DNA from: Psychromonas sp030397575
GTDB taxonomy: Bacteria; Pseudomonadota; Gammaproteobacteria; Enterobacterales; Psychromonadaceae
DNA: 64,000 nucleotides
Direction: 5' to 3' (one strand)
Assembly: GCF_046250175.1 (NCBI RefSeq)
Contig: NZ_CP176468.1
This document shows positions 18,618-27,125 of this stretch, piece after piece. The position numbers and the translations under genes are program-made. The number at the start of each line of letters is the position of its first letter. Position 1 is the stretch's first letter. Below the pieces are notes generated by a model. The model saw only the letters and a program-made list of their open reading frames with translations. It did no database searches and was not told the origin of the DNA.

Positions 18618-20219
18618 TTAAGTATTAGACTTAGTAACATCAACATATACTTGAAGCTGCTGACCTATCTTAATGTACTTACTATTTTTAATTTTATTCC
18701 AACGAATTAAGTCTGCTGTTTTCACTTTAAATTTCTGTGCTATACCACCTAAAGAATCTCCCGAGCGCACATGATAAGTGACTTTTCTGGTAATATTCTT
18801 ATCTTGCGTAATAGCTAAAGTCGGCACAGCTTTCCAAATCGTTAACTTCTCTCCTAAACGTAATGTTTTTTTAACGTTAAAACCATTCCACTTAGCAATT
18901 TGCATAGAGGTTACTTTATACTCTTTACTAATATCCCAAAGCGTATCGCCCTCTACTACTTTATGTATTACCTTTTTATTGGTTGTCGCACTTGTTGCAG
19001 CTATTTTTTCATACTGTTCTGCTTGTAAAGATAAATTCTGCTGCTGCTCTTTAGTTGCAATCGGTATTAATAACGCTTGGCCAACTTTAATAAATGAACT
19101 ATCTAAATCATTAATCTGTTTTAAAACACGTGTTGTTGTTTGTTTTCTTTGAGCAATGACACTCAAGCTATCCCCCGATCTCACTAGGTAACGATCCCAA
19201 CGAATGCGTTGGCTTTTATCTATTTTAGCTAGCTTGTTTGAGAATTGCTCCGCGATCGCTGTCGGGAGTAACAAACGATGTGGTCCTTCAGGGGAAGTTG
19301 CCCAATGATTAAATGCAGGGTTCAATAATTGAATTTCAGAGACCGTCAGTTCGGATAATTCAGCCGCGTAAGCTAAATCCATCTGAGATTCGATATCGAC
19401 ATAAGTCAGGGCTTGAGTATTAGGGATATGTGGTAGCTCTATACCATAAGCTTCATGATTACGTAAAATATCCACTAACGCTAGGAACTTAGGTACATAT
19501 TTTTGCGTTTCTTTAGGTAAAGACAGACTCCAATAGTCAGTTGGTTTACCGGCTTTTTTATTTTTTCTAATGGCTCTTTCTACTCGCCCTTCACCAGAAT
19601 TATAAGCAGCAAAGGCATATAACCAATCCTTCCCTAAATAATTGTGTAGCACTTGCATATAGTTTAAAGCACTACGAGTTGATGCATAAACGTCTCTTCG
19701 CCCGTCGTACCACCAATCTTGTTGTAAACCAAAACGTTGTCCTGAAGTTGGCATAAACTGCCATAACCCTGATGCGCCAGCAGGTGAATAAGCAAAAGGG
19801 TCAAAGGCACTTTCCACAATAGGTAATAAAGCAATTTCAAGTGGTAGGTTGTTATTTTCAATTTGCTCGACGATCAACCACAGAAAAGGCTCAGCACGTT
19901 TTGATACACGCTGTAGGTATGCAGGATGTTTTAAGTAGTAATCACGCTGTGCAGTAATGCGAGGGTTATCAGGCACTTCAAATTCAAAACCTTCTGCTAA
20001 TTTAAGCCAAAGGTTATCATAGTGTCTTTCAGCAAAAAGAACCTCTACTTCGACATTTTTAGTGACATTAGCGTGTTTCACCACTCCGCTATTGCTTACT
20101 ATCTGAGTGTTATCTAAAACTTCTTCGCTAGATAACTCAACAGGGGCAGTTGTTTGTAATGAAGTGCTTTGACAAGCACTCAGGAGAAAAGTAAAAAATA
20201 TAGAGAAAAACAATTTCAT
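18618..20219 (-). CDS. mltD: Membrane-bound lytic murein transglycosylase D
   Basis: A 533-residue lipoprotein (lipobox LLSAC, Cys16). A goose-type/SLT lytic transglycosylase domain lies at about 115-260, with the catalytic Glu in LPIVESAFDPFAYSPAGA, then GLWQFMPTSGQRFGL and FAAYNSGEGRV. Three LysM modules follow: YLVRSGDSLSVIAQR (about 345), HKVVEGDTLWDISKEYK (about 418) and YHVRSGDSLGGIAQKFK (about 480). It cleaves peptidoglycan glycan strands to 1,6-anhydro products at the inner face of the outer membrane. The gene next to gloB is as in E. coli (mltD-gloB). Length is close to the usual family size with three LysM. Confidence 0.95.
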   Translation of the reverse strand: MKLFFSIFFTFLLSACQSTSLQTTAPVELSSEEVLDNTQIVSNSGVVKHANVTKNVEVEVLFAERHYDNLWLKLAEGFEFEVPDNPRITAQRDYYLKHPAYLQRVSKRAEPFLWLIVEQIENNNLPLEIALLPIVESAFDPFAYSPAGASGLWQFMPTSGQRFGLQQDWWYDGRRDVYASTRSALNYMQVLHNYLGKDWLYAFAAYNSGEGRVERAIRKNKKAGKPTDYWSLSLPKETQKYVPKFLALVDILRNHEAYGIELPHIPNTQALTYVDIESQMDLAYAAELSELTVSEIQLLNPAFNHWATSPEGPHRLLLPTAIAEQFSNKLAKIDKSQRIRWDRYLVRSGDSLSVIAQRKQTTTRVLKQINDLDSSFIKVGQALLIPIATKEQQQNLSLQAEQYEKIAATSATTNKKVIHKVVEGDTLWDISKEYKVTSMQIAKWNGFNVKKTLRLGEKLTIWKAVPTLAITQDKNITRKVTYHVRSGDSLGGIAQKFKVKTADLIRWNKIKNSKYIKIGQQLQVYVDVTKSNT

Positions 20220-20276
20220 TGTTGAGCCATTTTCAAAAAAGTAGGCCGTGTATTCTATGTGCTTTTCTCTATTGAA

Positions 20277-21044
20277 TCAAAAATGATCTTTGTGAGTACG
20301 CAAAGCCTTGAATAATCCCTCTCCAGCAGTTATTGGCTGGGCTAATATATTCTGCACATTCGCTAACAATGCAGGATCTTCACAACGTAAAAAAGGATTT
20401 ATAAGTTTTTCCTTTGCAATCGTCGTTGGAATGGTAGGTACCCCTTGTTGGCGTAATTTACTAACTTGCTTAATATAAGCTAATAAATCTTGGTTATTTG
20501 GATCAACAGCTAACGCAAAAATCAGGTTGTTTTGTGTATATTCATGGGCACAATAAACTTTAGTATTATCATTTAATGAGCTTAATCTCGATAAGGCTTG
20601 ATACATCTGTTGATGTGTCCCTTCAAAAACACGCCCACAACCACCTGAAAATAGAGTATCTCCACAAAATAGAACTTGTTCATTGAAGTAGGCAATATGA
20701 TCTAATGTATGGCCTGCTACTTGGCATACTTTTAAGGTTAAGCGGCCGTCTAATAATGAAACTTGGTCATTGTCGTCAACTAATGTAGCTCCCTCAAAAA
20801 GTGGCGCTTTGCTAAATACTTTGATACCAGGGTTATCTGCTATTAATGCTGCGACACCACCAGTGTGATCATGATGGTGATGAGTGATCAGAATTGCTTC
20901 AATAAAAAGATCCTGCGCCGCTAATATTGCTAATACGGGCTCTGCTTCACCGGGATCAACAACAACACAGCGTTGGCTTTGACTATCTTTAATAAGCCAA
21001 ATATAGTTGTCATCAAAAGCAGGTATAGTTAATACAGTAAACAT
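20277..21044 (-). CDS. gloB: Hydroxyacylglutathione hydrolase (glyoxalase II)
   Basis: A 255-residue metallo-beta-lactamase-fold enzyme that hydrolyses S-lactoylglutathione to D-lactate and glutathione, the second step of methylglyoxal detoxification in the cytosol. The metal motif THHHHDHTGG sits near residues 54-63, with later ligands in VAGHTLDHIAYF, FCGDTLFSGGCGRVFEG and YCAHEYTQNNL. The start is set at the ATG at 21044 (MFTVLTIPAFDDNY), which matches family starts; a TTG 12 bp upstream would extend the frame. It diverges from the yafS-like methyltransferase 37 bp away. The gene order gloB, yafS, rnhA, dnaQ is conserved with enterobacteria. Confidence 0.96.
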   Translation of the reverse strand: MFTVLTIPAFDDNYIWLIKDSQSQRCVVVDPGEAEPVLAILAAQDLFIEAILITHHHHDHTGGVAALIADNPGIKVFSKAPLFEGATLVDDNDQVSLLDGRLTLKVCQVAGHTLDHIAYFNEQVLFCGDTLFSGGCGRVFEGTHQQMYQALSRLSSLNDNTKVYCAHEYTQNNLIFALAVDPNNQDLLAYIKQVSKLRQQGVPTIPTTIAKEKLINPFLRCEDPALLANVQNILAQPITAGEGLFKALRTHKDHF

Positions 21045-21081
21045 AATTTGTCTCAACTTTCAGTTTAGGGGGTGAAAATAG

Positions 21082-21816
21082 ATGAAAATAGCAAAAACGT
21101 CACGTAATTTAGCACCCATAACAGATTGGTTACAATTAAATAATGGGCGTTACTTACACGCACAAACACAACATTTGATAGATGAGGCTATTTCACATAG
21201 CTTTGGCTATCATCTATTAAAGCTAGGTCATTTAAGCACACAATTGAAGACCAATAAATGCCCTATTCTCCATCAAATTAATTGTGCGCAAGATGGTCAG
21301 GATATCGGCTTAAGAAGTGACTTGCACCACTTACCTTTTCAAGATGCGACTATAGACCTGTGTATTTTAGTCCATGAGCTCGACTTTTCTAGCGACCCAC
21401 ACCAGTTGTTAAGAGAGATAGATAGAGTCTTAACGCTAGATGGCATATTAATTATTAGTGGCTTTAATCCATACAGCTTATTTGGTTGCCGATCATTACT
21501 TTCTTCAAAAAGCGAACATACTGCCCGCCTGTTTGCACCTAACCGAGTGATAGATTGGTTGCATTTACTAGGCTTTGAAATAAAACAAAAAAAACACTTT
21601 GATTATATTTCTCCACAACCTAAAAATGCGATTTTATCATTGATAGAAAAAATAGGCCGACAATACCTATCAACCTTTTGTAGCATCTATTTTATTGTAG
21701 CAAAAAAGCAGTGCACGCCTATGACGCGCATAAAAACAGGGTTTAAATTTAACAAAGCAATTATCAATAACCGTCCTGTCGCCACTAAACAGTCACATTC
21801 GAAAACATCGTCTTAA
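21082..21816 (+). CDS. yafS: YafS-like SAM-dependent methyltransferase
   Basis: A 244-residue protein of the class I methyltransferase fold (Methyltransf_11 type). Visible parts are the acidic end of strand 2 and helix (QDIGLRSDLHHLPFQDATID), strand 4 LCILVHELDF, and the post-motif DRVLTLDGILIISGFNPYSLFG. The glycine-rich SAM loop is weak. The substrate is unknown. Its position between gloB and rnhA matches E. coli yafS, which is the main reason for the name. Its last 4 bp overlap the end of the convergent rnhA. The Lys/Ser/Asn-rich C-terminus is variable in such proteins. Confidence 0.85.
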   Translation: MKIAKTSRNLAPITDWLQLNNGRYLHAQTQHLIDEAISHSFGYHLLKLGHLSTQLKTNKCPILHQINCAQDGQDIGLRSDLHHLPFQDATIDLCILVHELDFSSDPHQLLREIDRVLTLDGILIISGFNPYSLFGCRSLLSSKSEHTARLFAPNRVIDWLHLLGFEIKQKKHFDYISPQPKNAILSLIEKIGRQYLSTFCSIYFIVAKKQCTPMTRIKTGFKFNKAIINNRPVATKQSHSKTSS

Positions 21817-22274
21817 CCGTCAAACCCTTGATCCACTTGAATAGGGTTTGCTTCCGCCGCTTCTCGAGCTAAATCATCACAACGTTCATTTTCAGGATGT
21901 CCAGAGTGACCTTTTACCCAATGCCAATGTACCGTGTGTTTTTCTTGAGCTGCATCTAATGCTTTCCACAGGTCAACATTTTTAACTGGCGCTTTAGCTG
22001 CTGTTTTCCAGCCTCGTTTTTTCCAATTGTGGATCCATTGTGTGATCCCTTGACGCACGTATTGGCTATCAGTAGTAACATCAACTTCGCACTTTTCAGT
22101 TAAACTTTCTAGTCCTTTTACACAAGCAAGCATCTCCATTCGGTTATTGGTAGTTCTCGCATAACCTTCAGACAACTCTTTGCGATGCTCATTAAAAATC
22201 AAAATAGCGCCGTAACCACCTGGGCCAGGATTGCCAAGACATGAACCATCTGTATAAAGTTGGATTTTTTTCAT
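21813..22274 (-). CDS. rnhA: Ribonuclease HI
   Basis: A 153-residue enzyme that cuts the RNA strand of RNA-DNA hybrids. The four catalytic acids are in LYTDGSCLGNPGPGG (Asp), NNRMEMLA (Glu), VTTDSQYVRQGI (Asp) and ERCDDLAREA (Asp). The RNase H basic protrusion is present (WIHNWKKRGWKTAAKAPVKN). The start is placed at the ATG at 22274 (MKKIQLYTDG) as in the family, although GTG/ATG codons up to 22286 keep the frame open. It diverges from dnaQ, as in E. coli, and converges on the yafS-like gene with a 4-bp overlap. Confidence 0.97.
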   Translation of the reverse strand: MKKIQLYTDGSCLGNPGPGGYGAILIFNEHRKELSEGYARTTNNRMEMLACVKGLESLTEKCEVDVTTDSQYVRQGITQWIHNWKKRGWKTAAKAPVKNVDLWKALDAAQEKHTVHWHWVKGHSGHPENERCDDLAREAAEANPIQVDQGFDG

Positions 22275-22360
22275 TATTACCATCACATAAATTTGTTAGA
22301 CTAGTACAATAATACTTAGCGAGTTATGCAGAGCAAACTGCGCAACAACTATAAATAGAG

Positions 22361-23083
22361 ATGGCTATGAACACAAGTAAACTCACCCGACAAGTTGTAT
22401 TAGATACTGAAACCACTGGTATGAACAAAGATGGCCAAATATACGTTGGTCATCGCATTATTGAAATCGGCTGTGTTGAAGTAATTAATCGTCGTTTAAC
22501 AGGTCGGCATTATCATGTTTATATACAACCTGATATGTTAATTGATCCTGAGGCAATGGCAGTACACGGCATCACTGATGAATTTTTATATGATAAGCCA
22601 CGATTTGCAGACATAGCAGATGAGTTTATCGATTTTATCAAAGGGGCAGACTTAGTTATTCATAATGCTCCCTTCGATGTTGGCTTTATGGATCAAGAGT
22701 TTCGTTTTTTAAATAAAAAGACACAACCCACTGCAGAAATATCAACGATTACCGATACATTAGAGATGGCTAAGAAAATGTTTCCTGGAAAGCGAAACAA
22801 CTTAGATGTTTTATGTGACCGTTATGGTATCGATAACAAGCATCGTGTATTACACGGAGCATTATTAGATGCAGAGATCTTAGCGGATGTTTACCTGTTA
22901 ATGTCAGGTGGCCAAAAAGATCTTAATTTAGCGAATAACGAATCAGGTAGTCATGATACAGGTCGCCGGATGCGCCAACATCGATCACCACTACCTGTTA
23001 TTCATGCGAACCAAGAAGAGTTAACAGCGCATGAGTCTCGATTAGACTTAGTAGCTAAATCAGGGAATTGTTTATGGCGATAA
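22361..23083 (+). CDS. dnaQ: DNA polymerase III epsilon subunit (proofreading exonuclease)
   Basis: A 240-residue DEDDh 3'-5' exonuclease. Exo I is VLDTETTGMNKDG (residues 14-26), Exo II is LVIHNAPFDVGFMDQEF, and Exo III holds HGALLDAEILADVYL. The C-terminal tail past residue 185 is the flexible part that contacts the alpha subunit; a short QKDLNLA stretch could be the clamp-binding motif. It edits errors in the replicative polymerase. It diverges from rnhA with 86 bp between the chosen starts. Its 3' end overlaps the next gene by 10 bp, which suggests co-transcription. Confidence 0.96.
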   Translation: MAMNTSKLTRQVVLDTETTGMNKDGQIYVGHRIIEIGCVEVINRRLTGRHYHVYIQPDMLIDPEAMAVHGITDEFLYDKPRFADIADEFIDFIKGADLVIHNAPFDVGFMDQEFRFLNKKTQPTAEISTITDTLEMAKKMFPGKRNNLDVLCDRYGIDNKHRVLHGALLDAEILADVYLLMSGGQKDLNLANNESGSHDTGRRMRQHRSPLPVIHANQEELTAHESRLDLVAKSGNCLWR

Positions 23084-24372
23084 TCAATAGTAAATGGATA
23101 GTCTTTATATGCTTAGCGCTGTCATCGTTCAATGCAATGACACATACTATTTATGCGCCTAACGACATATCATTATTAGACAACCGTTTTAGAATAGATC
23201 CTAAAACAGAACAAGTTACTATTATATTAAATCATCCTGCACACCCTCAAAAGGTCGTACTGGTGAAACCTGATGGCAGTAAGTGGTTTTCTCAACGCCA
23301 CCCAGAAAGCCAAGTCGCTTGGGTTAATAATCGTAACCAAGATATTATCACCATTCAGAACCCTACACCGGGACCTTGGCAGGCGATAGCCACGTTACAT
23401 GGCGATAACCGCATCCAATTATTAAGCCCAGTAACCTTAAATGTTAAAAAATTACCGCTAAAAGTCTATCAAAAAGAGTATCTGACGACCTATGCTTCCT
23501 TAATGAATGAAGGCAAGGTAATGACAGACAAAGACTTTTTGCGCAGCGCTCGACTTACAGTTTCCCTAGTAAATGATCAGCAGGACTTAATATCCCTTTA
23601 TCAAGATAATGGAGAGTATTATGACTCACTGCCATTTGATGGGGAGCTAACAACACATATTTTCATGGATTTAGCACCGGGCCGTTACTTACTAAATGTT
23701 AAAACTAAAAATAATATATTTACTCGAGGTTATAATGCCGATGTAGTCGTTTTCCCGCAACCAGTGACCTATCATGTTGAGCAACTTGATCAAAAAAGTG
23801 ATGATGCGAATTTTATTTTTAAAGTCGATTCATCAGAGATTGCCCCTAAATCTGTGATTGTCGAAGGAATTATCAATAACACGACCTTAAATACACGCGA
23901 GCAGCTTTTAGTGCATTTTTCAGATGAAACAATCGCTCATGACACACTTTCGTTAAAAATCCCGCTCCCGCATACCTCATATACCTTTTCAGGAAGGGTT
24001 TTTGCCAACACGATTGATGGCCGAGAAGTTAACTTTTCCTTACCTGAATATAATTTTGAGCTCGCTAAACCAGAGCCTGTTATAGAAGAAGTAACAACAC
24101 CTGTTGTTACCTCAAGCTCAACAGCAGAGACAATATCGGATGACACCCTAGAGCAAAACATTCAAGAGGAAAAAACAAGTAGCAGTTTTCAATATTTATG
24201 GATAATAGTATTAGCCTTGATCCTGTTAATCGCGATTAGTATTGCAGTCGTCCTTTTTGTACTAAAAAGAAAACAGAAGAAATTACTCTCAGAGGGTGAC
24301 TTATCACTCAACACGCTTTCTTTAGATCAGCTAAAACCATTAGAAATAGATGAAAGTGAAGTTAAAAAATAA
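23074..24372 (+). CDS. TIGR03503-like single-pass membrane protein
   Basis: A 432-residue protein with an N-terminal signal peptide (a hydrophobic run ending near THTIYA). A beta-rich extracytoplasmic region follows (DNRFRIDPKTEQVTIILNHP, KVVLVKPDGSKW, PGPWQAIATLHGDNRI), then a transmembrane helix near residue 388 (YLWIIVLALILLIAISIAVV) and a basic, then acidic, cytosolic tail. The opening resembles the TIGR03503 family of Vibrio and Alteromonadales, and I believe the dnaQ neighbourhood is shared there; this is recall and untested. The start is the ATG at 23074 with an AGGGA ribosome binding site, overlapping dnaQ by 10 bp. No function is known to me. Confidence 0.8.
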   Translation: MAIINSKWIVFICLALSSFNAMTHTIYAPNDISLLDNRFRIDPKTEQVTIILNHPAHPQKVVLVKPDGSKWFSQRHPESQVAWVNNRNQDIITIQNPTPGPWQAIATLHGDNRIQLLSPVTLNVKKLPLKVYQKEYLTTYASLMNEGKVMTDKDFLRSARLTVSLVNDQQDLISLYQDNGEYYDSLPFDGELTTHIFMDLAPGRYLLNVKTKNNIFTRGYNADVVVFPQPVTYHVEQLDQKSDDANFIFKVDSSEIAPKSVIVEGIINNTTLNTREQLLVHFSDETIAHDTLSLKIPLPHTSYTFSGRVFANTIDGREVNFSLPEYNFELAKPEPVIEEVTTPVVTSSSTAETISDDTLEQNIQEEKTSSSFQYLWIIVLALILLIAISIAVVLFVLKRKQKKLLSEGDLSLNTLSLDQLKPLEIDESEVKK

Positions 24373-24443
24373 ACGCTGTGGCGATAAAACGAGCAGTTAG
24401 ACCTTTTACCTTGTAAATATTGTGTTTTTTTTGTTTTTCGTTA

Positions 24444-24472
24444 TTGACTCAGTACATGCAACTCCGTATTAT
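24444..24472 (+). promoter_or_regulatory. Strong stable-RNA promoter of the tRNA-Asp array
   Basis: TTGACT at 24444-24449, 17 bp, then TATTAT at 24467-24472 form a near-consensus sigma-70 promoter. The -10 is followed by a GC-rich discriminator (CTGCGCCTC), as in stringently controlled rRNA and tRNA promoters, and T-rich tracts at 24424-24438 lie where an UP element would be. Transcription would start near 24479, about 38 bp before the first tRNA. Confidence 0.85.
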
Positions 24473-24494
24473 CTGCGCCTCAACGGAGTTGCAT
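24456..24494. repeat. 12-bp perfect inverted repeat straddling the tRNA promoter
   Basis: ATGCAACTCCGT at 24456-24467 is the exact reverse complement of ACGGAGTTGCAT at 24483-24494, with a 15-bp centre. The left arm lies in the -35/-10 spacer and touches the -10; the right arm lies just after the predicted start. Only the right arm would be transcribed, so it is not an RNA hairpin of this operon. It could be an operator or a DNA cruciform. Confidence 0.8.
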
Positions 24495-24516
24495 ATTATG
24501 TAACGTTGATTTTGCT

Positions 24517-24593
24517 GGAGTGGTAGTTCAGTTGGTTAGAATACCGGCCTGTCACGCCGGGGGTCGCGGGTTCGAGTCCCGTCCACTCCGCCA
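24517..24593 (+). tRNA. tRNA-Asp (GTC), copy 1
   Basis: A 77-nt gene with encoded CCA. The acceptor stem GGAGTGG pairs with CCACTCC, the anticodon loop CTGTCAC carries GTC, and the T loop is GGTTCGAGTCC. It is identical to the other four copies. The 3' flank gives a CCAATAC/GTATTGG inverted repeat that includes the CCA end. Confidence 0.98.
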
Positions 24594-24665
24594 ATACTTT
24601 TTATATAAATTCGTATTGGTGACTATTTCTAGCAAAATCTAAAGTTGAACTGATGATTATCACGT

Positions 24666-24742
24666 GGAGTGGTAGTTCAGTTGGTTAGAATACCGGCCTG
24701 TCACGCCGGGGGTCGCGGGTTCGAGTCCCGTCCACTCCGCCA
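24666..24742 (+). tRNA. tRNA-Asp (GTC), copy 2
   Basis: Identical 77-nt copy with encoded CCA and anticodon GTC. It lies 72 bp after copy 1. Its flanks form only a weak precursor stem (GATGA with TCATC), but a CATCT/AGATG hairpin follows directly downstream. Confidence 0.98.
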
Positions 24743-24800
24743 ACTCATCTTTAATTAGATGTTAGATAATTATCAAAAGCTTGAACTGTAATACTCCAGT

Positions 24801-24877
24801 GGAGTGGTAGTTCAGTTGGTTAGAATACCGGCCTGTCACGCCGGGGGTCGCGGGTTCGAGTCCCGTCCACTCCGCCA
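24801..24877 (+). tRNA. tRNA-Asp (GTC), copy 3
   Basis: Identical 77-nt copy with encoded CCA and anticodon GTC. It lies 58 bp after copy 2. TAATACT at 24789-24795 pairs with AGTATTA at 24880-24886, enclosing the mature tRNA in a 7-bp precursor stem. Confidence 0.98.
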
Positions 24878-24952
24878 ACAGTATTATATAAAAGCTTATT
24901 GGTTTATTTCACCAATCATTTATATGAAAAGAAATAACTGTAACACACTCGT

Positions 24953-25029
24953 GGAGTGGTAGTTCAGTTGGTTAGAATACCGGCCTGTCACGCCGGGGGT
25001 CGCGGGTTCGAGTCCCGTCCACTCCGCCA
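24953..25029 (+). tRNA. tRNA-Asp (GTC), copy 4
   Basis: Identical 77-nt copy with encoded CCA and anticodon GTC. It lies 75 bp after copy 3. TAACACACT at 24941-24949 pairs with AGTGTGTTA at 25032-25040, a 9-bp precursor stem. Confidence 0.98.
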
Positions 25030-25134
25030 ACAGTGTGTTAAATCGTTATCACTACGATTAAAATTGATTAAAATAAGCGGTCTGTCATGCCCTCAGTTAA
25101 TACTGTCAAAAGACAAAACTGTTATACACTCGGA

Positions 25135-25211
25135 GGAGTGGTAGTTCAGTTGGTTAGAATACCGGCCTGTCACGCCGGGGGTCGCGGGTTCGAGTCCCGT
25201 CCACTCCGCCA
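25135..25211 (+). tRNA. tRNA-Asp (GTC), copy 5
   Basis: Identical 77-nt copy with encoded CCA and anticodon GTC. It lies 105 bp after copy 4. TTATACACT at 25122-25130 pairs with AGTGTATAA at 25214-25222, a 9-bp precursor stem. No clear plus-strand terminator follows. Confidence 0.98.
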
Positions 25212-25383
25212 ACAGTGTATAAACGTTTACCTTTCAAAAAATTAATCCCCTATCTATATTTCATACTTCGCTCAGTTCTAATAGCTTTATTAATCAATAT
25301 TTTTTTCTATTAATTTATCTATGACTTAATTCATATATCAATTCATTTAAAATAACTTGAATAAAAATACATTAGACAATAAA

Positions 25384-25402
25384 AAAGCGCCGAAGCGCTT
25401 AA
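25384..25402 (-). terminator. Terminator of pilU
   Basis: On the minus strand AAGCGC-TTCG-GCGCTT with a UUCG tetraloop is followed by a T run, about 25 bp after the pilU stop. The hairpin sequence is identical to the one after the symporter gene at 29138. The preceding stretch 25223-25383 is AT-rich and holds nothing I recognise. Confidence 0.85.
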
Positions 25403-25426
25403 TAACTCTATAGTCTAATTGAAATA

Positions 25427-26581
25427 CTACGAATAAGTTAAGTCGTTAATGTCCCCTAGCTGTTTCGGCTCTAAACTTAAACTACTTTTACTTTTTGGCT
25501 TCACTTCCGGCTCTGCAAAACTGCCTTTATCAAGTTTAAACTTAAGTGCTAAGTTGGTAGGAGAGTCGGAGTTTTTAATCGCTTCTTGTTCGCTAATTAA
25601 ACCTTCTTTCACCAAATCAAACAGAGCGCTATCAAAAGTTTGCATACCTAATTCTTTAGACTTTTCCATTACCTCTTTTAAGCTTTCGAAATGTCCACGC
25701 TTAATCATGTCTCGAATGGTTAATGTTCCCATCATCACTTCAATCGCAGCACAACGTTTGCCATCAATTGTGGGAATTAAACGTTGCGAAACAAAGGCTC
25801 TTAAATTATTACCTAGGTCCATTAACAACTGAGCACGTCTTTCCTCTGTAAAGAAGTTAATGATACGGTCAATCGCTTGGTTAGCATTATTGGCATGTAA
25901 CGTAGAAAGCACTAGGTGCCCAGTCTCAGAAAAGGCTAATGCATGCTCCATAGTTTCTGTATCGCGTATTTCACCAATTAGAATAACGTCTGGTGCCTGT
26001 CTTAGGGTATTCTTAAGTGCGGCATGAAAGCTACGCGTATCAACGCCAACTTCTCTTTGGTTAATAATACTTTTTTTATGACGATGAACGAACTCAACAG
26101 GATCCTCGATAGTGACAATATGGCCGGATGAATTTTCATTGCGATGGTCAATTAAGGCTGCTAGTGAAGTCGATTTACCTGAACCAGTCGCTCCGACAAA
26201 TAGTATCAAACCATTTTTAGCCATCACCACTTTTTTTAGTACTTCAGGTAATCTTAAGTCAGCAAACTTAGGAATGTTAATTTTAATGTTTCGCACGACG
26301 ATTGACACGTCATTTCGCTGTTTAAAAATATTAACTCGAAATCGCCCTATTCCACCGATAGAAATCGCCAGATTCATTTCTAAGGTATGTTCAAACTCTT
26401 CAATTTGTTCTGGATCCATAATGTCGTAGGCTATCGCCTTAACATCACCTGGTTTAAAAGAAACATCACTTAAGGGAATTAACTCACCTTGAAATTTAGC
26501 TGAAGGAGGTGCTCCTGTGGCCAAATAAAGATCAGAACCATCTTGTTCTGATAATTGACTTAACATTGCATTAAATTCCAT
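25427..26581 (-). CDS. pilU: Type IV pilus retraction ATPase PilU
   Basis: A 384-residue hexameric ATPase of the PilT/PilU group, acting at the inner-membrane base of type IV pili. Walker A GATGSGKSTSLAALIDHRN lies near residue 130. The Asp box and Walker B are IVTIEDPVEF and APDVILIGEIRDTETM, with the His box TGHLVLSTLHANNA. PilU rather than PilT is indicated by SDLYLATGAPPSAKF at the N-terminus and the C-terminal LISEQEAIKNSDSPTNLALKF. The start is the ATG at 26581 (MEFNAML), like PilU homologues, although a GTG 3 bp upstream is possible. It stands alone here; pilT is not in the window. Confidence 0.92.
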   Translation of the reverse strand: MEFNAMLSQLSEQDGSDLYLATGAPPSAKFQGELIPLSDVSFKPGDVKAIAYDIMDPEQIEEFEHTLEMNLAISIGGIGRFRVNIFKQRNDVSIVVRNIKINIPKFADLRLPEVLKKVVMAKNGLILFVGATGSGKSTSLAALIDHRNENSSGHIVTIEDPVEFVHRHKKSIINQREVGVDTRSFHAALKNTLRQAPDVILIGEIRDTETMEHALAFSETGHLVLSTLHANNANQAIDRIINFFTEERRAQLLMDLGNNLRAFVSQRLIPTIDGKRCAAIEVMMGTLTIRDMIKRGHFESLKEVMEKSKELGMQTFDSALFDLVKEGLISEQEAIKNSDSPTNLALKFKLDKGSFAEPEVKPKSKSSLSLEPKQLGDINDLTYS

Positions 26582-27125
26582 CACTGTACACCCACCTTAA
26601 ATATTCCATTATTATATTTTTTTATATAGTAATAATTTACTACTAATAATGTCATGCTGCTATGTAAATGAGTATTAAATTACTAGTAAATGATAAGCCA
26701 TTGACAAAATGTAAAAACAGCTAATAAATAGAATTTAAAATCACAAAAACAGCATAACTATTCACGATTCCTTAACTTTTATACCTTTCTTAAAAAGTGA
26801 TTTAGTTATTAAATCAATAAAATACTTTTTATTAATAAATAATCTTAGCTCACAAAAATAATTCAATAGATAACTATTGTGATTAACTGCTCACTTTTTA
26901 TTCAAAAAAACATGATCTAGCTCTTCATCCCTCCATAGATAAACAAAAAAATTAACATACTATTAACAGCGATTTGACGAAATAGAAGATTTTTTCTTTA
27001 GCAATACAGTTAAGTGATTAAAAGTGAATGTTTATTTTTTTGACTTTAAAAGTGATTATTTTAAATACAAAATTTAACCTTTTTCTTGAAATCTCTTCTG
27101 ACTAATAACATTAAGGAGAATAATA
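26582..27125. other. Long AT-rich divergent spacer between pilU and the symporter operon
   Basis: About 540 bp without a supported gene. Both divergent promoters must lie here. A TGTGA-N8-TCAC sequence at 26878-26894 has the wrong spacing for CRP. A good ribosome binding site (AAGGAG) precedes the GTG at 27126. Nothing else is recognised. Confidence 0.5.

Noticed and set aside
24956..25144. A 62-codon open frame reading through tRNA-Asp copy 4 (VRIPACHAGGRGFESRPL)
   Set aside because: It is the translation of a tRNA gene, a known false-gene pattern. It has no ribosome binding site.
24517..25211. tRNA-Asp genes as an integration site for a genomic island
   Set aside because: No integrase, no truncated tRNA copy and only housekeeping genes on both sides. 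The five copies look like tandem duplication.
26878..26894. A CRP-like TGTGA...TCAC sequence upstream of the symporter operon
   Set aside because: The half-sites are 8 bp apart, not 6, so it would not fit CRP.
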